Shown here: positions 26,098-34,950 of the stretch, one piece after another
How the letters are laid out: each line of letters opens with the position of its first letter
Position numbering within the stretch: the first letter of the stretch is position 1
Assembly: GCA_937873155.1 (NCBI GenBank)
Contig: CALMVZ010000013.1
Coordinates: 328,242 to 392,241, forward strand
Source: an uncultured Bacteroidota bacterium
Lineage (GTDB): Bacteria; Bacteroidota; Bacteroidia; B-17B0; Aurantibacillaceae
Length of the DNA: 64,000 nucleotides
Reading direction: 5' to 3'
Position numbers and translations under genes: made by a program
Notes under the pieces: generated by a model
Told to the model about the DNA's origin: nothing
What the model saw: the letters and a program-made list of their open reading frames with translations, nothing else
The model's database searches: none

Positions 26098-28461
26098 TTA
26101 GAATGTTAGCTTGTATTGCGGAATTATAAAGAACTTTAACTGGTAATCCGTTTTAATACTTTTTGTGTTGAGGTCGTAAATCTGCTGGAACACATTATCA
26201 TGCTGAGTGATGTTTTGAATATCCACGCTTACTTCGTGTGTAAATCGTTTCGTATTTAATCTGTAAGAAGGTTTAACATCCATCCGGAAGTATTCTGGAT
26301 ATTGTTTTACATAAGCCTGTGTCCCATCCCTTACTTCATCACCATAAGCAATAGATGCGGCCAGATCTATCGGCACGTAACGTTTTCCTCCTGCGTAGGT
26401 GAATTTCACATCTAAAGCAATAATATGTTTTTCTTTTATTTTAAATTCTTTCCCGCCTAAAACATTAAACACATAATTACCATTGAATGCCGTGTTACGG
26501 TAAACATTATCGCTCCCAACATACTTACTCTGGAATACTGAGCCTGTGATCAGGAAATAATACCCTCTGCTGTAAAACTTCTCAATCGTTAATTCAACTC
26601 CGTAATTTTCTCCTGTTCCTTTGCTCACTAAACTATCAACATTCGGGCTATTGAAATCTGCTCCTAAGTTAATGGCAGAAAAATAATCTTTTTTACTGCG
26701 AACCGGAACACCGTACATGTATTGATAATAGAATTCAGTTTTTATTCGCACGTTATTTTTAATATTTACATCGTAAGCTAAAATACCATGGATCGCCCTC
26801 GTAAAATCGAGATTCCTGTTGGTCTCAACATTTCCCGTTGTTGTTTTTGAAGTGGCGAAATACAAATACAAAGGCTGCACCTGACTGTGCATGCCTGCGC
26901 CGAAACTCAAAGTTTGTTTGCTGTTGATGCTGTATTTTAATCCTAAACGAGGTTCAGGTGCTTGTGCGGAGTTCAATAAAAAATATTGGTAACTCACACC
27001 TGTGTTTAAAGTAAGTTTGTCATTGAATTTATGCTGCCATTGGAAAAACACTCTTCCTAAAGAGGTTTCTCCTTTGTAATCACGCAATGTGATAAATCCT
27101 AAGCTATCGAAATTATTGGTGCTATCAATGAATGTTGTATAGAACAGATCGTAATAAGCTCCGCAATTAATAAAGTTACGGGAGTTGAATTTTTTATTGT
27201 AAGTAAAGTTGGCTGAGTATTTTGTGGTTCCTGAATTATTCCGGTATTCGGGAGTGATCGTATAAGGCGTTGTATTGGTATCTACACGATCTGCCTGTAT
27301 GAAATTGATTTGTCCGCTTGCACCGATATTGAATTTCGTATAAGAACTGGAGTTCAATAAATAAGTATGGGAAATTCCGGCAGCACCAACATTTGCTCTG
27401 AAATAAGTGTCACGGCCGCTATAACCGTATAAATTATTTTTTTTGGATTGCTGACTGGAAAGAAGTTCAACATAACTTAATCCTCCGATTCCCCACACAG
27501 AGAATTTTCCAATCTTTTTCGTTGGGAAATCTGCTTTGAAAGTCAAATCCTGGTATTGCGGAACCGCATCACCTGTTCCGAAATCCAAACCTAAATATTT
27601 AAATGCGGAAAGAGTAGAGTAGCGGTAATTGATCAGGAATGATCCTGCCTTTTTCTTTTTCGAGAACGGGCCTTCAGCACCTAATTCAAAACCGTTAAAA
27701 CCAATTTGAGTTAAGAATTCATATTTCTCATTATTACCTGACCGCATTTTCAGGTCGAACACACCGGCTGTTGCATTTCCATAATCTGCCGGAAAAGCAC
27801 CTGTCATAAAATCAGAATTATCAAGCGTGTTATTATTTAAGATACTTATTGGCCCGCCTGTTGAACCTAAAGAGCCAAAGTGATTCGGGTTCGGAATATC
27901 CAAACCATTTAATCTCCATAAAATTCCAAGAGGAGAATTCCCTCTTATGATGATATCATTCCTGCTGTCATTCGCACCACTTACACCGGCAAAATTCGCA
28001 GCCATACGGGCGGGATCATTCCTGCTGCCTGCATAACGTGAAGCGTCTTCTGCAGAAAATACGCGTGAACTGACAGTTGCCATTTTATTGTTAGTTTTTG
28101 TTTTATCCTGTTCAGCCAGGACGGTTACTTCATTGGCTTGTACAGCATTCTCTTCTAACTCCACATTCAAAACAGTTTCTTTTCCGCTGGTCAGGATAAC
28201 AGTTTGTGTTTTTTCTTTATAGCTGATCAAAGAGATTTTAATGGCCCATCTTCCGAGCGTGATACTATCTAAACGGAATTTCCCGTCTTCATCTGTTATC
28301 ACAGCTTTAATAGGGTTGGTGTTTAATACAGCAACAATTGCTCCCGGTAAAGGACTTTGAGTTTGTTTATCCAATACAACGCCACGAACAGTTTGTTTTA
28401 GGGTTTGAGCACTAAAAATAAAAGAGAGAAAAAGAAAAAATATGAGAGCAAACTTTTTCAT
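26098..28461 (-). CDS. TonB-dependent receptor with carboxypeptidase-like N-terminus
   Basis: A 787-residue outer-membrane receptor. After the signal peptide (about 1-18) comes a carboxypeptidase-regulatory-like domain (VRGVVLDKQTQSPLPGAIV, about 22-105), then a plug domain with RNDIIIRGNSPLGILWRLNG, and a beta-barrel to the end. SusC-specific features and a SusD partner gene are absent, so uptake of an iron chelate, vitamin or oligopeptide is as likely as a glycan. It is the last gene of a three-gene unit: the preceding secreted-protein gene overlaps it by one base. Confidence 0.93.
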   Translation of the reverse strand: MKKFALIFFLFLSFIFSAQTLKQTVRGVVLDKQTQSPLPGAIVAVLNTNPIKAVITDEDGKFRLDSITLGRWAIKISLISYKEKTQTVILTSGKETVLNVELEENAVQANEVTVLAEQDKTKTNNKMATVSSRVFSAEDASRYAGSRNDPARMAANFAGVSGANDSRNDIIIRGNSPLGILWRLNGLDIPNPNHFGSLGSTGGPISILNNNTLDNSDFMTGAFPADYGNATAGVFDLKMRSGNNEKYEFLTQIGFNGFELGAEGPFSKKKKAGSFLINYRYSTLSAFKYLGLDFGTGDAVPQYQDLTFKADFPTKKIGKFSVWGIGGLSYVELLSSQQSKKNNLYGYSGRDTYFRANVGAAGISHTYLLNSSSYTKFNIGASGQINFIQADRVDTNTTPYTITPEYRNNSGTTKYSANFTYNKKFNSRNFINCGAYYDLFYTTFIDSTNNFDSLGFITLRDYKGETSLGRVFFQWQHKFNDKLTLNTGVSYQYFLLNSAQAPEPRLGLKYSINSKQTLSFGAGMHSQVQPLYLYFATSKTTTGNVETNRNLDFTRAIHGILAYDVNIKNNVRIKTEFYYQYMYGVPVRSKKDYFSAINLGADFNSPNVDSLVSKGTGENYGVELTIEKFYSRGYYFLITGSVFQSKYVGSDNVYRNTAFNGNYVFNVLGGKEFKIKEKHIIALDVKFTYAGGKRYVPIDLAASIAYGDEVRDGTQAYVKQYPEYFRMDVKPSYRLNTKRFTHEVSVDIQNITQHDNVFQQIYDLNTKSIKTDYQLKFFIIPQYKLTF

Positions 28462-28919
28462 TATTGCGGATACAGTGGATTAAGGAGGCAAGGAATAGTG
28501 TGGGAACAATAAACAGCATCAACATCAATGATAACACTCTGTGACTTTTTTTGAGCATCAATAGTTCCATCAACTTTTTCCCAGGCCGACTTCAAACATT
28601 CTTGATCAAAATTTTTCATGTCGGATCCATCCGGAGTTTTTTTATAATAACGCCAGGCTTCATAAACTTTGTAAGAACCCGGTTTTAATTTTATTTTTAA
28701 ATAACCGTTTGCGTTGGTAGTTACGGTGCATGTTTTTGTGTTAGCCGATACCAAAACAAATTTTTTATTAGCAAACGGTTTTGGAGTTTCATGCTGCGCT
28801 AGTATTTCGGGATTTGGCCTGGCACCTCCGCAATAAGTGCCTTTTTGCATGATCTGAATATTAACTTTTGTTTGTGATAGCAAACCAAGAGGAAGAAGTA
28901 ATAAAAAAATGAACTTCAT
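28461..28919 (-). CDS. Secreted carboxypeptidase-regulatory-like protein
   Basis: A 152-residue protein with a signal peptide (about 1-16, LLLLPLGLLSQ) and a beta-sandwich-like body. TVTTNANGYLKIKLKPGSYKVYEAW is the typical edge-strand motif of carboxypeptidase-regulatory folds. It has several cysteines (TYCGGARPN, KTCTV, DQECL, VYCSHTIPCL) that may form disulfides. It overlaps the TonB receptor start by one base and lies 1 bp after the SDR gene, so the three are an operon. It may be a periplasmic or surface accessory of the receptor. Confidence 0.75.
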   Translation of the reverse strand: MKFIFLLLLPLGLLSQTKVNIQIMQKGTYCGGARPNPEILAQHETPKPFANKKFVLVSANTKTCTVTTNANGYLKIKLKPGSYKVYEAWRYYKKTPDGSDMKNFDQECLKSAWEKVDGTIDAQKKSQSVIIDVDAVYCSHTIPCLLNPLYPQ

Positions 28920-28920
28920 A

Positions 28921-29616
28921 TTATGGTGTTGTTAATGAAACAGGAATTATCTTCCCGTTAAAATACTGGTGGCCTGTAATAGCAAAATCCACAATGAAAT
29001 TAGCCATTTGTTTTGGCTGCAAAGGAGCTTTGTACCCGGGAAAAGCTTTGCCAAGCATTTCGGTTTGAACAGCACCCAATGCCAGGCAATTCACTGAAAT
29101 ATTTTTTTCTTTGAATTCCTCTGCTAAACATTCAGTTAATCCTGCAACAGCGGCTTTAGAAGAGGAGTAAGCACTTAGCCCCGGAAATTTTGAACTGCCT
29201 TGCACGCCGCCCATGCTGCTGATGTTGATGATATGTGACTTGTTCTTTTTTCCAAGCAGAGGCAATAATTTTTGGATCAAAAGAAACGGAACGAAAACAT
29301 TCGTTGCGTAAATGTATTCAAGTTCTTTCGCGGTTATCTTTTCGAATGCTTTATTTGTAATAGTTCCCGCGTTATTGATGAGAATGTCCAATTGCACTTT
29401 CTTTTTCTTGATAATTGTAAGGATCCTGTTCTGTGTTGGTGTTTTATTCAGGTCGCCGAAAACAGTGATAAGATTATCAGGATAATGCTTGTGAAGGGAT
29501 GTTAATTCTTTCGAACTTCTGGCAACAGCCACCACGGTATTTTCTCCGTCGACCAAAAATTGTTTAACAATTTCTAACCCTATTCCTTTAGAAGCTCCTG
29601 TAACTACTATGAACAT
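28921..29616 (-). CDS. SDR-family NAD(P)-dependent oxidoreductase
   Basis: The 231-residue protein is a classical short-chain dehydrogenase. TGASKGIGLEI (6-16) is the cofactor loop, NNAG is the conserved structural motif, and YSSSK supplies the catalytic Tyr and Lys with Ser in NISSMGG. Substrate is not deducible. It is the first gene of the SDR/secreted-protein/TonB-receptor unit. The divergent gene at 29659 starts 42 bp away, so the two promoters share a very short region; a TAAATTTG element at 29623-29630 serves the plus-strand gene. Confidence 0.9.
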   Translation of the reverse strand: MFIVVTGASKGIGLEIVKQFLVDGENTVVAVARSSKELTSLHKHYPDNLITVFGDLNKTPTQNRILTIIKKKKVQLDILINNAGTITNKAFEKITAKELEYIYATNVFVPFLLIQKLLPLLGKKNKSHIINISSMGGVQGSSKFPGLSAYSSSKAAVAGLTECLAEEFKEKNISVNCLALGAVQTEMLGKAFPGYKAPLQPKQMANFIVDFAITGHQYFNGKIIPVSLTTP

Positions 29617-29658
29617 ATTGCGTAAATTTGCAGTACGAATATACGGCTAAAAATCACA

Positions 29659-30228
29659 ATGAAATTTACATTGAATAAAGTATTTTTTCTCTTCCTGGCA
29701 GGTTTTAGTATGACTGTATCGGTATGTTCTGCGCAGTCAGATTCTATTCCCCGCAAGGACCCTCAACCAAAAGATGAAAAGCGTTTTGTCGACCGTTTAT
29801 TCTGGGGAGGAAATATCGGAGCCTGGATCGGCAATCCGACTTTTGCAGATCTTTCGCCTTTGGTAGGATATAGGGTCAATGATAGGTTTTCGGTTGGGAT
29901 TGGCGCTATTTACAATTATTACAGTTACACTTATAACAATTACAAATACAGTACAAGTTTTTACGGAGGCAGGCTACTTGCCCGTTATTTTATACTGAAA
30001 AATATTTTTTTGCAGGCAGGTTACGATAGGATCAACCGTGATAACCCTTACGCGTACAAGCCAAATTCGAGGATCTGGATCGATAACATTTTAGTGGGAG
30101 GCGGTTTAAGATACCCTATCAGTGATAATATCTCATGCATGGCGACAGGTCTATGGAACCTGAATGATACCCCATTATCGCCCTATCCAAACCCTATCAT
30201 CCAAATAGGCTTCGTCGGGGGCTTTTAG
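29659..30228 (+). CDS. Outer-membrane beta-barrel family protein
   Basis: A 189-residue protein with a signal peptide ending VCSAQ, a short linker with several Asp/Lys/Pro, then alternating beta strands such as FWGGNIGAWIGN, VNDRFSVGIGAIYNYY and a closing strand IIQIGFVGGF. This is a small eight-strand-like barrel common in Bacteroidota and of unknown role. A TAAATTTG -7 element lies 29 bp upstream. It is the only gene in its unit. Confidence 0.75.
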   Translation: MKFTLNKVFFLFLAGFSMTVSVCSAQSDSIPRKDPQPKDEKRFVDRLFWGGNIGAWIGNPTFADLSPLVGYRVNDRFSVGIGAIYNYYSYTYNNYKYSTSFYGGRLLARYFILKNIFLQAGYDRINRDNPYAYKPNSRIWIDNILVGGGLRYPISDNISCMATGLWNLNDTPLSPYPNPIIQIGFVGGF

Positions 30229-30337
30229 GAACCCAAAAAATTAGTCGAATTATTTCTGCGTTCATCGAATACCGCTTTAGATGTATTGATTTTGACATCC
30301 TGATTTATTATTATTACTAATCTAAAAAAACCATCTC

Positions 30338-33300
30338 ATGAAAAGAATATTACCTTTTTTCATTTTAAGCGTATTAAGCTTGAATCTTTTTTCACAACAT
30401 TGGGCAGACAAATTAATGGAGCCCGGTGCTAATTTCTATGACATCCAGAAGGATTTTTACGCCTATTGGGCCACTCATGATTCCACTGAAAAAGGAAAAG
30501 GATGGAAACAGTTCAAGCGTTGGGAATATTATATGAGCCCAAGGGTTTATCCCAGCGGTGATCTTACATTGCCAAGTAAGAACCTGGAGAATTTCGAAGC
30601 ATTCTTAACGGCAACTGCTTCACAAAAAACAACTCCGAACAATATGATCGCTTCCACTACGTGGACAGCAGTCGGTCCGATGGGCCCGATAGCAGGTTCT
30701 GCAGGCGGACAATTATTAAAATCAGGACGGATCAATTTTGTTACTATTCATCCGGCCGGATCAAACACATTATTTGTAGGAGCTCCTGCAGGTGGTTTAT
30801 GGAAATCTACAAATGGCGGAACCAGCTGGACAACCAATACAGACTTTTTACAAGTAATAGGTTGTTCGGATCTTGTCATCGATCCGTCTAACCCTAACAT
30901 TATGTACTTAGCAACAGGTGATGGTGACGCAGGTGATACTTATTCAATAGGCGTATTAAAATCTACAGATGGCGGAAACACATGGGTTGCAACAGGAATG
31001 GTTTGGACAGTTAATCAAGGAAGGCTTATTCGTAAACTGATCATCGATCCAACCAATCCGCAGGTTGTAATAGCAGCAACTAACATTGGTATCTGGCGTA
31101 CAGCCAATGGCGGAACAACATGGACACAAGTATATGCCACAAGTACGCATGATCTAGAATTCATGCCGGGTAATTCAAATACTGTTTATGCCGGTGGTGC
31201 AACATTCAGGATCTCTACTAACAATGGTGTAACATGGACCCAGGTTAGTGCCGGTATCCCAACAACAGGCGTTAACCGAATGGCAGTTGCGGTAACTCCT
31301 GCGAATCCGGCTTATGTTTATGTTTTGGCAGGACTCAGTTCAAATAGCGGTTTCCAGGGTTTTTACAGATCAACAAATAGCGGAGCAAGTTTCTCTACAA
31401 TGGCAACAACTCCAAACCTCCTTGGCTGGAGCAGTACAGGAAGTGATACTGGAGGCCAATCTTGGTATGACCTTTGTATTGCAGCTTCTCCTTTGAATCA
31501 AGATGAAGTTGTAGTAGGTGGTGTGAATGTTTGGAGAACAACAAATGGCGGAAGTGCATGGACTATTTATGGCCACTGGACAGGAACCGGGGCTCCGTTT
31601 ACACATGCTGATCATCATGATCTTGAATATGATGCTGCCGGAACTTTATTCAATACAAATGATGGAACAATTTACAGAAGAAGTGGTGCTACATGGACTG
31701 AGATCTCAGGTACAATGAATATTTCCCAGATCTATAAGATCGGAACTTCCGGTTTAACCCCTAATTTCTGGTTAACAGGACATCAGGATAATGGAACCAG
31801 CTGGTGGAATGGTACAACATACCAGGCTCGCATGGGTGGTGATGGAATGGATTGCTGGATAGACCGCACAAACAATAGCATTATGTTCGCTTCTTATTAC
31901 AGCGGGCAATTCCAGCGTTCAACTAATGGCGGTGCTTCATGGTCAACACCGGGTGGTTTTTCAGGAACCGGAAATTGGGTTTCTCCATGGAAACAAGATC
32001 CTGCTAACGCAACTGTAGCATGGGCCGGAAGATCACAAATGTTCAGATCAACAAACAGCGGAGCAAATTTTACTGCTACAACGGGATCAATGACGGGAAC
32101 AGGAACTATCGTAGAATTTGCTGTTGCACCAACTAACAATCAGATCGTTTATGTTATCAAAGGAACAACGCTTTGGAAAACAACTGATGCCGGTGCAACA
32201 TGGACAAATATTACAGGAACAGTTCCTGTAGGAAGCGGAGCTCCTACCTTCATCACTGTTTCTCCGACTGACGCAAACAGAGTTTATGTAACATTAAGCG
32301 GATACTCTGCAGGAAACAAAGTTTTCTTATCAACTAATGGTGGAACATCATGGACCAATTACACTTCTAACTTACCAAATCTTCCTGCGAACTGTTCGGT
32401 TTACCAGGTAGGAACAAGTGATCTTGTTTATGTTGGAATGGATGTTGGGGTGTACTATCGTGATAATACAATGAGTACCTGGACACTTTACAATTCAGGT
32501 TTACCAAATATGCCGATCTTCGATATGGAAATTTCTCCTGCTAATCCTACGAAATTAACGGCGGCAAGTTATGGTCGCGGTGTTTGGATCGTTGATGTTA
32601 TTTCTGCAGCACCTCCTGCTTCAAGTTTTTCTGTTGCAGCAGCAGGTTTATGTGCAGGGCAAAACGTAGCATTTACGGATCAATCAACTAACGCTCCAAC
32701 TAGCTGGAGCTGGACAGTGAGCCCAAGTGCAGGTGTTACAGTTACTACACCAACACTTCAAAATCCGACAATGAATTTCACATCAGGCGGAACTTATACT
32801 GTAACCTTAACTGCATCAAACGGTGCAGGTCCGGGTACACCGGCATCACAAACCATCACTGTTGGAGCAACACCAACTGTGAATATAACAAGCGCAACCT
32901 CTCAAACAGTTTGTGCGGGTTCACCTGTTACGTTTAGCGCAAATGGCGCAGCATCTTATAGCTGGACAAGCGGAGGAGGAACAGGTTCATCTGCAACGTA
33001 TACTCCGGCTGCATTAACTGTTTATACTGTTACAGGAACAACAAGCGGATGTTCTGCTATAAGAACAGTAACTGCATCTGTAAATGCATTACCTACAGTA
33101 TCTATTACAGGAGCGAATGCGGTATGTTCAGGTTCATCAATTAATTTAACAGGAACAGGTGCTTTAACTTATACATGGAGTACGTCTGCAACAACGACAA
33201 GTATTTCTGTCAACCCGACAATAACTACGGTATATACTACAACCGGAACTGCGGCTAATGGCTGCAGAAATGTATTTACAAAAACAGTAACTGTAAATGC

Positions 33301-34903
33301 GCTTCCAACTATCAATACATCTGCAAGCAGCAGTGTTATCTGCAGCGGATCAAATGCTTCTTTAATTGCAAGCGGCGCTTCAACTTATACGTGGATGCCG
33401 GGAAGTATGACAGGCGCTACGGTAAGTGCAACTCCAACAATGAATACTACTTATACCGTAACAGGTACTGATGTTAATGGTTGTACGAATATTTCAGTTC
33501 GTTCTGTTACTGTAAATCCGGGACCAATTGTAAATATTTCTTCAGCTTCTCAAACAGTTTGTGCAGGTTCTCCGGTAACATTCAGTGCAAGCGGAGCAAC
33601 AACTTATAGCTGGACCAGCGGAGGAGGAACAGGTTCATCAGCTACTTATACGCCGGGATCACCAGCAACTTATACTGTTACAGGTACAACAGCAGGATGT
33701 TCAGGTAACGCAGTGGCGAGTGTTGCTATTAACTCTTTACCAACAGTTTCAATTACAGGAGTAAATGCGGTATGTTCAGGATCTTCCACTAACTTAACGG
33801 GAACCGGAGCTCTTACTTACACATGGAATACATCGGCAACAACTACAAGTATTTCTGTTAGTCCTACTATAACCACAGTTTATACTACAACAGGAACAGC
33901 GGCTAACGGATGCAGAAATGTATTTACAAAAACTTTAACTGTGAATGCGCTTCCAACTATTAATACATCCGGCAGCAGTGCTGTTTGTGCAGGTTCCAAC
34001 GCGAACCTTATTGCGAGTGGCGCTTCAACTTATACCTGGATGCCCGGAAGTTTAACAGGTGCCACAGTTACAACATCTCCGACAGTTCTTACCAATTATA
34101 CTGTAACGGGAACAGATGCTAATGGCTGTACAAATACTTCTGTAAGAACTGTAAGTGTAAACGCACTTCCGTCAGTTTCAGTTTCTGCTACTGCGGCTAA
34201 TATTTGCGCAGGCCAATCAACTACATTAACTGCATCGGGTGCTGTTTCATATACATGGACACCCGGAAGTATTACAGGTAATCCTATAGCTCCTTCACCT
34301 TCATCAAACACAACTTATACTTGTACGGGAGTAGACGCTAACGGATGTGTTGGTCAGACCGTACGTTCAATAACAGTTAATCCGAACCCAACAGTTACGT
34401 TGGCAAGTTCATCAGGTACAGCTTGTACTCAAGCTTCCGGAGGTATAACTTTAAATCTGACAGGTTCTCCTGCCGGTGGTGTATATTCAGGAAGTGGTGT
34501 TGTAGGTAATACTTTTACAGCCCAGGTTTTATCCGGAACATATACAGCTGTTTATTCTTATACAGATTCAACAACAGGTTGTTCGGGAACAAATAATACG
34601 AATATCATAGTTGCTGTTTGTACAGGCTTGAACGAAATTGCAGGAAGCAGCGCAACTTATTTTATCTATCCTAATCCGACGGATGGTATAATATCGATTA
34701 ATTCAGCACGTGGAATTTCTGAAGAGGTTACGGTTGAAGTAGTGGATGCTATCGGAAAAGTAGTTCAAAAGAATAATATCAGTTTTAGTTCTTCGGTTAA
34801 AAAACAAGAGGTAGATCTTTCTGAAATAGCGAACGGTGTTTATTTTATTAAACTAACTCCTGAAAAAGGAAAACCTGAATTGATAAAAGTAATTAAGGAA
34901 TAA
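30338..34903 (+). CDS. Large T9SS adhesin with BNR propeller, PKD and Ig-like repeats
   Basis: A 1521-residue secreted protein with a signal peptide (1-20). Residues about 100-760 hold about eleven sortilin/BNR-type repeats (GGLWKSTNGGTSWT, GIWRTANGGTTWTQV, KVFLSTNGGTSWTNY), likely a beta-propeller. A PKD-like domain follows (about 770-845), then seven Ig-like modules of about 72 residues each with one Cys near each end (TVCAGSPVTFSANG...). The end (about 1445-1521) is a T9SS type A sorting domain (IYPNPTDGIISINS...GVYFIKLTPEKGKPELIKV). Three of the Ig-like modules are repeated as a block. Likely a surface adhesin; the ligand is unknown. Confidence 0.87.
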   Translation: MKRILPFFILSVLSLNLFSQHWADKLMEPGANFYDIQKDFYAYWATHDSTEKGKGWKQFKRWEYYMSPRVYPSGDLTLPSKNLENFEAFLTATASQKTTPNNMIASTTWTAVGPMGPIAGSAGGQLLKSGRINFVTIHPAGSNTLFVGAPAGGLWKSTNGGTSWTTNTDFLQVIGCSDLVIDPSNPNIMYLATGDGDAGDTYSIGVLKSTDGGNTWVATGMVWTVNQGRLIRKLIIDPTNPQVVIAATNIGIWRTANGGTTWTQVYATSTHDLEFMPGNSNTVYAGGATFRISTNNGVTWTQVSAGIPTTGVNRMAVAVTPANPAYVYVLAGLSSNSGFQGFYRSTNSGASFSTMATTPNLLGWSSTGSDTGGQSWYDLCIAASPLNQDEVVVGGVNVWRTTNGGSAWTIYGHWTGTGAPFTHADHHDLEYDAAGTLFNTNDGTIYRRSGATWTEISGTMNISQIYKIGTSGLTPNFWLTGHQDNGTSWWNGTTYQARMGGDGMDCWIDRTNNSIMFASYYSGQFQRSTNGGASWSTPGGFSGTGNWVSPWKQDPANATVAWAGRSQMFRSTNSGANFTATTGSMTGTGTIVEFAVAPTNNQIVYVIKGTTLWKTTDAGATWTNITGTVPVGSGAPTFITVSPTDANRVYVTLSGYSAGNKVFLSTNGGTSWTNYTSNLPNLPANCSVYQVGTSDLVYVGMDVGVYYRDNTMSTWTLYNSGLPNMPIFDMEISPANPTKLTAASYGRGVWIVDVISAAPPASSFSVAAAGLCAGQNVAFTDQSTNAPTSWSWTVSPSAGVTVTTPTLQNPTMNFTSGGTYTVTLTASNGAGPGTPASQTITVGATPTVNITSATSQTVCAGSPVTFSANGAASYSWTSGGGTGSSATYTPAALTVYTVTGTTSGCSAIRTVTASVNALPTVSITGANAVCSGSSINLTGTGALTYTWSTSATTTSISVNPTITTVYTTTGTAANGCRNVFTKTVTVNALPTINTSASSSVICSGSNASLIASGASTYTWMPGSMTGATVSATPTMNTTYTVTGTDVNGCTNISVRSVTVNPGPIVNISSASQTVCAGSPVTFSASGATTYSWTSGGGTGSSATYTPGSPATYTVTGTTAGCSGNAVASVAINSLPTVSITGVNAVCSGSSTNLTGTGALTYTWNTSATTTSISVSPTITTVYTTTGTAANGCRNVFTKTLTVNALPTINTSGSSAVCAGSNANLIASGASTYTWMPGSLTGATVTTSPTVLTNYTVTGTDANGCTNTSVRTVSVNALPSVSVSATAANICAGQSTTLTASGAVSYTWTPGSITGNPIAPSPSSNTTYTCTGVDANGCVGQTVRSITVNPNPTVTLASSSGTACTQASGGITLNLTGSPAGGVYSGSGVVGNTFTAQVLSGTYTAVYSYTDSTTGCSGTNNTNIIVAVCTGLNEIAGSSATYFIYPNPTDGIISINSARGISEEVTVEVVDAIGKVVQKNNISFSSSVKKQEVDLSEIANGVYFIKLTPEKGKPELIKVIKE
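32903..34195 (+). repeat. Two-copy supermodule of three Ig-like domains
   Basis: Blocks 32903-33550 and 33551-34195 each encode three Ig-like modules (A, B, C) in the same order. Matching module starts are 648 nt apart for A and B and 645 nt for C, and long identical nucleotide stretches survive, including the segment with GGAGGAGGAACAGGTTCAT. A single D module follows. This shows duplication of a three-domain block rather than of single domains. Confidence 0.85.
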
Positions 34904-34906
34904 AAG

Positions 34907-34943
34907 AAACCCTGAAGCAGAACAAGCAAGCTTCAGGGTTTTT
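34907..34943. terminator. Bidirectional terminator between the two convergent T9SS genes
   Basis: Arms AAACCCTGAAGC (34907-34918) and GCTTCAGGGTTT (34930-34941) are perfect complements with an 11-nt loop, with A before and T after. It lies between the stops of the convergent adhesin (34903) and CotH (34951) genes and can end both transcripts. Confidence 0.85.
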
Positions 34944-34950
34944 AATAAAT

